64,000 nt of DNA from NCBI GenBank assembly GCA_024699855.1, contig JAMPIQ010000002.1, positions 7,254,001-7,318,000 on the forward strand, written 5' to 3'. This stretch comes from Aphelenchoides besseyi (lineage: Eukaryota > Nematoda > Chromadorea > Rhabditida > Aphelenchoididae). The position numbers were made by a program, and so were the translations under genes. Below, in pieces: positions 44,054 to 55,500 of this stretch (positions are counted from its first letter, which is position 1; each line of letters begins with the position of its first letter). The notes beneath the pieces were generated by a model. That model was given only the letters and a program-made list of their open reading frames with translations, did not search any database and was not told where the DNA came from.

Positions 44054-45335
44054 ATGTCTCAATGTAACACTTGGACTTTAGTGTTCTTCTTTGTGTTACT
44101 TGATTATTGGATTCGTGCTCAACCTACAAATGGGCCGATGAGTAAAGATCTCTTGACTGTAACTTCACGCTCATCATTACTTGGAAGTGATGGCAAACCG
44201 AAGCCCTTAATAAGTCCTGCATTCGTGAACCTGATAAACAGCAAAAAGAACAAACTATTCGTGGTAAGTAACCAAACTTCTGGGCACTAATCTAAAGAAT
44301 TTAAACTCAGGCTCGACGCTACGAACGCTTCGAAAATTTGACACGTACTGAATTAACAAAATTTCTTGGCACTTCTATTAAAATACCATCACATCGCATA
44401 AAAAGAGGTGTCACTTCGGTTTCGCCGGCTCCTGATACATCAAAGATTCCTACTTCTTTCGATGTGCGAGACAAATGGCCACAATGTTCATCTGTTTTCA
44501 ATCGAGTTGCTGGTAGAGAAGTTGGCAACAAAAACTCTGTTCATTCGTTTATTTTTTGATCAAAGTGTTTGCGGCAGTTGCTACGCAGTTGCCACAACGT
44601 CGGTGATCTCCGATCGACGTTGCATTCGCAGTAATGGAACAGCGACATTGCCATTAAGTGCGTGGGACGTTATAAGTTGTTGTTCACAATGTCGAGCTGA
44701 TGACACAAATGGGTGGGTTGAAAACGAGTGCACATCTTATAAATTTGTTTTCAGATGTAATGGTGGATGGCCTACTGAAGTGTTCCAATGGTACGACGAG
44801 ATTGGAATCGTAACAGGCGATGATTATCTGGGAAAGGGGTGCAAACCCTACTCTGTTTCGCCATCCGCAACAAGCCCACCGAATTCAACCGAGTGCTCAA
44901 GAACGTGCCAGAAAAAGTATACGACTGCAAAATATGCAAGAGACAAGAAGAAAGGCCAATCGTATCGTGAGTTCAATCAACAAAACGCCGCAGTTCAAAT
45001 GGAGATCATGACAAACGGTCCTGTTGTTGCAATGTAACGTTCTTTGACGAATTCGCCATTTTATTTGTTTTTTAAGTTTTTCAGTTTATGACGATTTTTT
45101 CCAATACTCAGGTGGTTGTTATCAACACATTATTTCTGGAACTTCAACGGGATCTCACGCGGTGCGGATTGTCGGTTGGGGTGTTGAGAATGACGTGAAG
45201 TTTTGGCTTGCAATTAATAGTTGGTCGAGCAGTTGGGGCGAGAACGGCTTCTTCAAGATTCGAAGAGATACGAACGAATGCGACTTCGAATCGCAAATCT
45301 CGAGCAATTTTCATCGCCAGACGACGACGACGTAG
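44054..45335 (+). CDS. Cathepsin B-like cysteine protease (C1A)
   Basis: Secreted or lysosomal papain-family protease. Exons 44054-44263, 44311-44512, 44559-44712, 44755-45033, 45077-45335; 367 residues. Signal peptide (WTLVFFFVLLDYWIRAQ), propeptide to about residue 110, mature start near IPTSFDVRDKWPQC. Active site DQSVCGSCYAVATTSV has the oxyanion Gln and nucleophile Cys, but CGSCY replaces the usual CGSCW. Then NGCNGGWPTEV, catalytic His in TGSHAVRIVGWG and Asn in INSWSSSWGENGFF. The occluding-loop region (GCKPYSVSP) lacks the paired His of cathepsin B, so exopeptidase action is doubtful. The intron 44513-44558 has a GT donor but ends TTTTTTG, not AG; only this choice restores the frame. 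Could be a splice mutation, rare acceptor or sequence error. Confidence 0.85.
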
Positions 45336-45609
45336 TCTACTCATTTTTGTTTAGATTGTTCACGTAAAGTTGACTATAAATTTGAACATAAAACGAAAAT
45401 TCCTTTTAAGATGTTTGCTAATTTTCCAAAAAATGCTAGAGACCTATGAAAGGGTTTGACTCTTACAATTTCGGAGTCTTTGCTAAGTCAACCGTATTTT
45501 ATGAACCACTCAAACAAATCATTTGGATGTGGGACCGTCGTTTCTTTTCGTAAACGAAAAGAACATTGGATTTGAACGTGTGAAAGGAAAACGAGTAAAA
45601 TTGCTGAGA

Positions 45610-46427
45610 ATGTCGCGATTAGGAAGCAGTCTGTTCACATTGAACGAACATTCTCGACGATTTTTAGATCAAGTGAGTTTGTCTGAAGATGTCCGTTAAC
45701 TCGAACTGCTTCAGGAGCCGGTCGAATCGGCCGTATCGACGCCAACTCGCGAACGGCCAATTAATCACGATGACATTCTCGATGCAGACAACTGCCTTAT
45801 TTCCTATTACTTGTGTTGGTTTTTCTCATATTTCAGTGAGTGAGTTGTTACATCGCAATTCTCTAGTTTTTTCGTATTGAGGATGTTCCACATAAGTGTT
45901 ATTTTCTTGACAGCCAAAGATCCGTTGAATTCGAATGTTAGCTTCTATTTTGCCATCGTCCCAACCATCTCGTTCTGTGTCAATTGGATCACCTTCTCGT
46001 TGATTCTTTACTTGGAATTGGTGAAAGAGGGTGCAACTAATGGATGGAGACGTTCTCAGAGTTTTGCGGACATTAGCGGCTTCTCGTTTACATTACAAGA
46101 ACCATCGGTTCGATTTGAAAAGTCGTCAACAGCATCCGAGAAAATTGGCCGACTGGTTTACTTTACATTAAACGTGAGTTCAATTCGCTTTCAGTTGGCT
46201 ATTTTTGTTTACAGTTCACGGTTGTCTTCTTGCACGCGACAATCGGCCTGAGCATTTTAGTCTATTGTGCGGGCTTCATCGACAAGCCATTCGATTCTTC
46301 ATTGGCTGACGACTTAAAGTGGAGCTCGTTGATTGCTGTTGGAATTGGCTATTTTTTGCCGGTGCCATTTATTATGATTCAAATTCGAATTTTTTCCAAA
46401 CGTCACATTGTAATTCGAGAACATTAA
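45610..46427 (+). CDS. Unrecognised multi-pass membrane protein
   Basis: Four exons (45610-45672, 45715-45839, 45882-46173, 46215-46427); 230 residues. An N-terminal cytosolic-looking part (MSRLGSSLFTLNEHSRRFLD, then a Pro/Arg segment) is followed by four hydrophobic stretches: NCLISYYLCWFFSYFSEMF, FAIVPTISFCVNWITFSLIL, FTVVFLHATIGLSILVYCAG and LIAVGIGYFLPVPFIMIQIR. A soluble loop (GWRRSQSFADISGFSF) lies between the second and third. No known signature. The junctions are consensus GT-AG and in frame, so the coding call is good; function unknown. Confidence 0.65.
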
Positions 46428-46694
46428 ATCGAGTTGTTTTATTCGATGACACGTAAAGACACATTGAGAGATGAGCAAAATACACGCAATTCGATGGTTG
46501 AAACGGGAGTTTAAGTCGAAGAAAAAGCGATTTCATAACAATTCTAGTTTAAAAGTAACTGCAAGATAAGTTGACAAAGTAAATCCGTTTTAGGTTCGTT
46601 ACCCATGGCACATGTAATCTCGATAAACAAAGTTAAATCATGTTGTTAGCAAAAGTACTTTTCTCAACAGTCGAGACTCCGTGATTGTCGACAA

Positions 46695-49545
46695 TCAACG
46701 GTTTTGAGATGACTGACGAGTTGGAGCTCTGAGGGTTGGAATCATTTGCTGCTGGACGACGTTTGATTCTGAAATTGATTGGCAGTTCGGATTTGAACTC
46801 GCTTGTATCGCAAACCTTGTGGAACCCAAACGCAGTGAATCGCCCGTACTACGTAAACTGTGTACTCGCGAAGCAAGGGATGTTAGAATATCCGAGGTAT
46901 GTAAAATACCACCGAGATTTGACCGTTTCTGTTTTCTTGTTAACCAAAAGAAAAGCAACGGGTTCCAGACGACCGTACTCATGGCTATTGCATTTGCTAA
47001 CAGTGACCAGAGATACGGCTGCGAACGCATAAACTCTGGTTCTTGCTCTAAAACCAAGTGGATTTAACAGTAAAAGAGCAAAACTACTCACTGAAATCTC
47101 GACCCAGATTGACGGCAGTAATGGGAAACTAAAAATTACAACGATATAAATTGAATATTGAAGGCAACTTACCCAACCCATTAAAAAAGTTGCTACCATA
47201 GCAATCAAAATGTAATTCACTTTTTTTTTACTAAATCACACATTGAAAGCAAATTGAGTTTTGTAGACAAACCGTTTGATTGCATCTATGCGTTGAGAAG
47301 ATGTGAGACTTTGGCAGAATTGAACGTTTTGAATGATCATGTCTTTGTGGACCTTCAATAAAAGAGATCATCACAGGAATACAATGGTTAAAGCTCACCT
47401 TTGCCAATATCCTCCAATAACAATACGTTATGATTGCGAGCGGAATCACAAATTGAAAAAGCATCACAGTGGAACCGTAGAGTCGTCGCATTTCTCCCTG
47501 CCAATTCACTTCATCGCAAAACCGACCACAGATCTTATTAGAATTGTTTGAGCCGGTGGAATAGTAACTTCCGTCGACCAGTTCAAAACTCATCAGGTAG
47601 GGAATATTCATCAACGAGCACACTAACCAAATTAAAATTGTCACAAAGGCCGCCAGACGAACGGAAAATTGCTCTCTTGTTGGATCGATAATATGCATAA
47701 ACTTGTCGATGGCAATGGCTGTTAAGCTCCAACTAAAACCAAAAGTTTTCTAACTGGTTAGCAATCAACTCAGTGAGCATAAAACGATCTAAAACTGACC
47801 TTGTAACAAAAACTGCACACGATGTGGATAAGGGCATAAGACGGCACATTACAGCTCCAAAAATCCATTCCTTTGAAAGAGCATACCATGGAGTTACCGG
47901 GATTGCAGTTAAACACAACAGAAGATCAGTAATGATGAGATTCAACAGAAAGATATTTCGAGCAGAACGCAATCGTTTGTTTTGTGCAACCGCTATTAAC
48001 ACACCTCCATTTCCAATGAGTCCAAAAACGAAGATAACACCGTAGATAAGACCAAAAAGTGCTTGGATATAACCACGACTGAAATCAGTTAATATAACTA
48101 ACCGCAGGTTATGAGCTTTCTGCTAAATTTATTTTTGGAAATTGATCTGCAGTTCAAGTAACTTAATACTATGGAAGTTCGACGTAGCTTCCATTCTGAT
48201 ATCATTCGTTTGTTGCCTTTCAAATGGCTAATCCTCACTGGTTAGTAGAACTACGAGATAGAGAGACGAGAATGAATATTTCTTCCGCAATGAATTAATT
48301 CCTGGCTTCATGTTTTGTATTCTGATTAGATGCTTTCTTAACAAATAAACTTCATTTTGAATTTAATAAGAAGACATTCCAGTATTGACAGCTTTTGGCT
48401 GTTTCAAGATTTGCACCTTCTTGTTACAGTTAAAATTCAATCCAAACATCAAAGACCTTCGGTCTACGATCCAAATGGTACTTTGTGTTACGAACTGAAA
48501 TATTCGAATGCGGATTCCATGACCACCCTTTTTGTGAAACTGACATCTTTTACGAAACTGTTAAACAATGTTCTATAGATTTTAACCGAATGTACACGAC
48601 AAGATTGTCTGAACTCGATAGAAGTCTGCGATTTGTTCATGACAACTGTAAGAAGCAATGAACTGCAGAGTTGGAGGACCGATCAACAAAATCTATGTAG
48701 TTCGAATGAGATCTCCGCGATAAGCAAAATTTGGGCTTAACAGTCACACTCCCTAATTCTCTTCTGTTGAATACTTGATTCACGTCAGAAACCGTGAAAT
48801 TACTCATCATTTAATGCGACGACTATTTGGCGTCTTCTTTAAAGCAAAACAAGTGGTTGTCTCTGCGACGTTTTTTTCAACGGTTATATTGATGAGTGTT
48901 CGAAGTCTAAGAGTCGGAAAAAGAGTCTTGAAATATAGATAATAGAAGCTCAAGTTGAAATAGAAAATCGGGGTTATTTTAGTCAACAAAAGTGTCCGAT
49001 GATGTTACATACAATGGACAATGTTGGAAGTTTAGAGAATGAGCATCAAAAGAACAGAAAGAATTCTGACTAAAAACTTCAGATCTTCGTATGATTAGTT
49101 ATAGATTAATTATTCACATTGTATATAAAAATTGATAATAAAAAACATACCTTGTTAAATCATCGATTCCCTGGGCAGCAATAGCTTCGGAGATGTGAGT
49201 ACAAGCGGTCTCTTCGTTTCCACTGGCAGTTGAATCTAAGTGGTTAGTAGACATTGAACTTGGTTCATTTTCAACCAATTCGAAGGACGTTGAATCAACT
49301 ATCTCAACTAATACGGAAGCCAATGTGCTTATTGAAGTAGTCAGTGGTTGTGAAGTTGTGGAAAGCCAATTTCGGTTCAAACTCGAGCCTCCATGCCGCT
49401 CAAAGCTACGAAATTGCGTCTGTTCGGCCATAAGCCGCTTCCGCTGAGTTCTGACCAGTAAGTTTCCACGAAGTTGCAACGCACTTGTAGACAAGCAAGC
49501 GGAATTATGAGTTCTCAATTGGAGTTTGTAGAATAAGCGGCTCAA
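46695..49545 (-). CDS. Neuropeptide receptor-like class A GPCR (NPY/NPR type)
   Basis: Exons 49545-49151, 48078-47800, 47732-47399, 47352-47273, 47230-47173, 47128-47092, 47047-46695; 511 residues. Long Ser/Thr-rich N-terminal domain (about 130 residues), then TM1 FGLIYGVIFVFGLIGNGGVL with the GN motif, TM2 NIFLLNLIITDLLLCLTAIP, Cys after TM2 (AVMCRL), TM3 end WSLTAIAIDKFMHIIDP, TM6 FLMGWFPITAVNL, TM7 LANAIAMSTVVWNPLLFFWL. The wording is closest to invertebrate NPY/NPF-type receptors. DRY is replaced by DKF and NPxxY by NPLLF. First intron 48079-49150 is 1.07 kb, about 20 times the local norm; the first exon is joined only by phase and consensus sites. The Met choice is uncertain (49545 or an internal Met). 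Confidence 0.75.
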
Positions 49546-52500
49546 AAAACAGTTCGATCTTATTCTCGACGACCAACAAACGTATAATAAACGATAAATT
49601 AGTTAGAACTGGCAAGAACAACCGTCGAAGAAGTCAGGTTTGAATTAGGTGTAACCCGAAACACTTCTGAAATTATGATCACAATGTAACGAACAAATTG
49701 ATTGCATATCAATTTACACGAACCCAAAAGCCCGGAATCTACTATACATCAAGAGAGTTCAACGATTAGTGATTACGCGTGTCGATGCTGTAAATTATTC
49801 ACATTCTTGCTTTCGAACTAACACAGAAGAAATATAATCTGACAACCATTGACTACAGTTATCTGGACTACATCTCGTCTGTTATTCGACAATACCACAT
49901 GAACCGCGTAATCTGAATTTACACGCAAAATGCTCCGATTTAAAACGACTTAAAAGTTGGATAACAAAATAGACGGAAAAAAAGAGATGTAGACGTTTCC
50001 AAAGTCACGCAATTTTCTACTAATACGCAGTGGTTGGTCATCAGATGATTTGCAAAATAAAGTGCAGAACTTTTCGGGATTCGAATCACGTTTAAAGCGC
50101 CTGGAATGTCAAAGTGTCTGGAGAGAATGAAAAAAATGATTTCGGTCGTAATACACATAACATTCGATCGGCATACAGGAGTCAAATACACGACTAAAGA
50201 ACACGCGAATCGATATTCCTGTAAACAATGTAGAAAAATGGGAGTTCACGGCACCAGAAAAAAACTGGAACGCGGAAGTTTGTAATTTTTGGATTAGACC
50301 GAGACTGTTGATGGTGGACGGATGATCAAACAGCTGTAGTTGAGAACTAATGAACAAGGATTATCAGTCCATAACCATGTGGCAAGTGAGTAATACATTC
50401 TAATAAGAATATCACAGAAAGCGACTAATAAACTTCAAATTGTTAGAAATTTGGCGCTTATTGCTTCAACCTAAATCTCGTTTCCGGGTTTGTAAGTTCA
50501 AAATGTATGCGAAACTCTTGAGCAGTTTAACTTTTATTTTTGGTCCACACCACACTTTCAATCCTGTTATTTTGAGCGCGAATCATGTTGTTTTCGACTA
50601 ATGGACAAACGTTTTTATGAGATGCTGCGGCGGACAGCTTTCTGGACCGCTCATTTTGCACCTTAACGCGCGAACGTCAATTTTCTCGTAGGCGAAAAGA
50701 ACGTTTCCGAACTTCAAGATTCTCTCATCCTTATGCCCGTCGACCTCAAGTGCAGTAGCAAATGAAACAAGCGAAGTATTCGCGCTTTATAGTTTCTCTC
50801 TTCCTTGACAACCCACATTTTAAGGTCCCAATGAACCTATTGCAAATATCGAAATACAAACGTTTTTGATGAATCGCAAAGTTGACTGGGTGAATCGAGC
50901 AATACACTATTGCAGCCCTTAAAATATGGTAAGTGAAACGGTTGTTAGTAGAAACCTCCAAGCGTCTAAGAACTCGTTGAATTTAGAAATTACAATCCAA
51001 AACATACAAATAGAAGCTCGTAAGTTTAACATTTCAGTTATCATAACAGGAATCAATTGAGTTTGACCACCAGAGAAGTGAGTGACAAAACTTACGGTTT
51101 GGGAATAACGAAGAAATTGGCTCGCAAAAACACTCTACAACAACACAACTAATGAGGAAGATGGTGTTTGTGCAGTGACTTTTGCACGTTTAACATCATA
51201 ATTGGGTTTATGGTCGGAGACTGCGAGAAATCAAATTTAACTCAAAGGACCGCTCATAGCAAATACAAAAATTATTAGGACGCAGAATTCAGTGCACCAT
51301 AAGGTCACTATTTTTGGCACAAATTCGCTCTTTTGATCTGATCCCTGACGTGCAATCGTCGACAAATTAGTTTTGTTCAGTTGACCGCGCTCCGTATTTT
51401 CATTATGACGATATCAGATTAGTCGGCATTAAGATAGAACTCTGCATACATTTATCAGCAAGTAAGAGAATTAAACTTGTTCAACAACAGCCAGAACATT
51501 AGTCATAAGCTAATTGTTAGTTTAACATTAAGACTTTAATGAGTGTAATCGTTCGACTGATATCCGCAAACTAACCAAAATTTGAGATTCCACTCGACTG
51601 TTGACTTAATGACACCAAAGCAAACGGATAATCTCAAACTTGAGCTTAAAACGTCTCGCTAGATACCAAAGATTAATCAACGATTTGTCGTGAAATTTAA
51701 ATCACTAAAAAGAACAATTTGAAGCAAAGTTCTCTTTGGTAATTTGAATTCGAAGGTTGAAATGCGAATTGAAACACAAGATTGAGCAGAAAATGATCGT
51801 GGATTAGAAATAAACATAAGAACAAATTTATGATGAAGAGTTGGAACGTTTTTGCTAATACCCTCAAATGACAATTGTTTTTTGGTGCCTTAGAAATAAA
51901 CGTAGAAGCTTTTTCGCTGTCGCTTCAACCAGAAACCAAACCTGCTGCTCGATAGTTTCGTTTAAAATCGAACGAGGTTTAGAAAACTTCTGACTAGTGA
52001 CATTTACATACTAGAACACGTTATATACTCCTCAAAAAATAAACCAATCTGTAGTCGAACTGTTCATCGAAAAAAGAGTGTTCCGTGACTTTAGAGCTAA
52101 AAATAAGATACAGTCTGGTATAAAACTGAACATGACAACAGTCCGTTTCATTATATCCTTTGTATTGACTTTAGAAGGTCAAAGAGTACTGTTATATCTT
52201 TGATTCGTGAGTTGTCTAAAACAGCTTACTCAAGTGAACAACATCACTACGTAAACTTCCAGGCGATCCATAGATTTCGTTTGATATTACACGACTATCT
52301 TATATAAACAAACGTTTGAAGGAAGTCGAAAACATGAATAGAACACACCCAATTAAACTTGTCAATGAAATATCATCCGCTAGAGTAAAATCTCTGGGAT
52401 TGCCGCATACTAAACATAATGAGAATTGAAGCAAGAATCTGAATACACAACCGGCCAATCATTTGAAGGTCAAATCAACTACAACTCTTCATTTGACATA

Positions 52501-55500
52501 TTTTTCTCGAAGGTATTAATAGGCAGCAAGAATACAACTGGTACTTACATCAGTCTTTAACGTTACGTAAATAAAACATCGTTGTAAGCGTTGTTGTCTT
52601 CAATTGGAATCACGAAATTTGCCAACTGAAAACCAAAAACCATCTCCAATTAAACCTTCCATTCAATCTTATATTTGGAAAACAAACACACGTCTGATTG
52701 TCGTTGTAACGACCGCAGACACGCCAAACAATTGGACTAAAATGACCAAGAACATCAAAATCTCTAAAACTTTTGAACTGTTTCATTCTCAAAACGACAA
52801 AAACAGGATACTAGAAACAACTTCGAATCCGAGACGCAAAGATAAGACAAAACCCACTGAACGTGTTTACATTTATATCGTATTCTTTAGTCCCTGGTTT
52901 CTTTACGAACTAAAATGTATAGAAGTACGTCCACAATCGACTATCAAACACGCAATATAAGTGGATGTTAAGATCCAGTAATTAATTTGACAATCGACAA
53001 GGACATTAGCATCGTATTCCACAAACCAGGTCGTTCTTTTAAAGGTAATTGAAAAAATTAACTTGAAACAAATATAAACGTGCTTATCAAATGCTTTAAG
53101 GATGGTACTATAATTCTAGGAGGTTTAACTGAAGTTTACTGTGACAACAACTAGCATCAGCAATTCACAATTAGGATACGAAATATGCGATTGGCAACTT
53201 GTAACGATATGATCTTCGAAGAAAAGCAAAATAATTACGCAAACTACGTGTTTAGTTCTTTATAGTGACCGAACTAAAGCTCAGGTATTTGAAAATGAGG
53301 AGCCGAGACAGTTGGGAGTCGAGTTTCAATAAAAACAAACACCCGCAAGTAGTTTGTTTTCCGTTTAGAAGTACAAGCGTGCGGCAATTAGCAGATGTTT
53401 TTGAATGAAAAACTTTGTTGTTAACTAATAACTTCCGAAATGAATGCGATTTGCATGCTCAGAGTCTTGTAAAATGCGCAACTTTTGTGTTTTAACAGAC
53501 GACAAATCAGAAAATCGTTTCATTGGAATCAAAAGTTAAAATGATGGGAAGAGAACTTCTCTGATCGACAAGTTTAAAGACATCTCCTCAAGATCCTAAG
53601 CCACAATTCGGATTCCAGTTTATGTAGTTCGCCTAATTTCACATTCCGTCTGCGGTTATCGATATTCAGCCAAATACAACCACTTTTCTTACCTAATTGA
53701 GTCCTAAGCTATCGATCCAACCTCCTAATTAGAGCCCAATGGAAAAAAACTGCGCACCAAACTTATTGCCATTCACATCAAACAAGCGGATCACTTTCAT
53801 TCAAAAAAATCGAAACTGAAAACAACACAAAACTAAATGACATAAAAGACCAATAAAAATTAGCAGCCAGCTGCGTCTGATGCTATGAAATTAGAAGCAG
53901 AAAGAGATACGATTGATTTATATTCTCGGTTTAGAGTTCGTAAACGCTTTTATGGAAAAGACCTAAAAGTTAGTTTTCGGTCGCTAAATTCCACTCGATA
54001 TCCAAATCAACAAGAAAATAAACGTTCGAACTTGACATGAAAAAAGAAAAAACGAAAATCGGGCAAAAGATGAATCGATTCTCTCGATTGTCGGCAATCC
54101 GTTTGCCGATCAATCAGCAAAGGAAGCCAATTGTTCAATGATCGAAGAAGATGTGCGATTTGAGTGACGCGTAATGGAGCAATGGCCAAATTATGACATC
54201 CAACTCAACAAGCATCAATTCATCATTTTGCCGTCAACTTGATACATGAAAAGCATAACCAGGACATTTACCTCCTAATCTTATTCCAACAAATCAAACT
54301 ATTAATGGTGCTTTTGCATATCGAATAAGAGCCCGATGATGAATGCTGCAAATTCTTCGGCATTGAGTTTAAAATACAGAGTGCTATTTTAGTCGCCATA
54401 TTCGGTCATCAATATACGTGTTGAAAAAAGAACAACAGAAACTGTCAAGTACGAAGACATCCGCTTTCGTGTATTTGCGGATGTTCGTTCTAACCCTTCA
54501 CGTCCGACCGACAATTTCGTCGAAGGAACGTGAATATCGTCGATTGTAAAGAAAGTTTTTGAGGACCTTTGAATGGGCTTTAAATTGGCTGTCAAAGAAG
54601 CAACGACGAGCCAAACAAAATTATCAGACAACGTGCATTGAAGGAGGCGGTCAATCAAAGTTTTATTGCGGTCAACTTTTCGAACTGACAGTCAATTTTT
54701 CAATCGCAGCTAATCGAATAATCGCACACACTATCGCAGCAAAATCACAGGCTCGAGATTAAGTCCGGTGGAAACAAACTGTCGCGTTCAATTCGACCTT
54801 CAATCTGCACGAACAACTCAATTACCAAGCTTTCAAATGTTTTCGGCGTATTAAACGAGCATTTTGAGTATAGGCAAACAAAATCGAGAGCACGTGTTGT
54901 AGAAGTTTACCTACTGAAGTCGTTACCCAGAAGTTAATAGAAGTCACGAGATGAACAGAATACAAAAATTGTCAAAGCTCTTCACTGAAGATCGTATCTG
55001 ATCGTCTACCTAATTCGAAATATTCTTATGTGTCTACTTTAAATTATCTTCCTTAATGAATTCTCAATGAAACACGAAATCTCTTGAGTAATATCGTAAT
55101 AGCAAATTAAAAGTATAGTATGGATAATGAGTTCGCATGTCATAATGAAGTTTTTTGAGTTCCTCGTTTAGTATTTCTATACGGAATGTTAGAAGAAGAC
55201 AGAAGTCAAGTTCAAGTGTGCGATTGTTTGTATTTAAATTTAAACGTTTCTACCGTCGTTTGAATACAAAACTGCAAAAATTGTATGCTCTTAAGATGGG
55301 GACAAAACCGATGGCTTAAAGTCGATGGGATTTAACTACAATTTAATTGGCCTTTTCGTGTTACCATAAGGTTCATAAGGTGGATCTTCATTTCGAAATC
55401 AAGCACCATAATTGTGAATCGAATTGCCAATGTCTTTTAGGCTCAAAAGTGCAAAACCCCAATAAAAATACTATCCATCATTTAGAATTTATACAGATAA

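Noticed and set aside
52604..52960. 118-codon ORF in the gene-free stretch
   Set aside because: No signal peptide, domain or splice partners, and the composition matches the surrounding AT-rich DNA.
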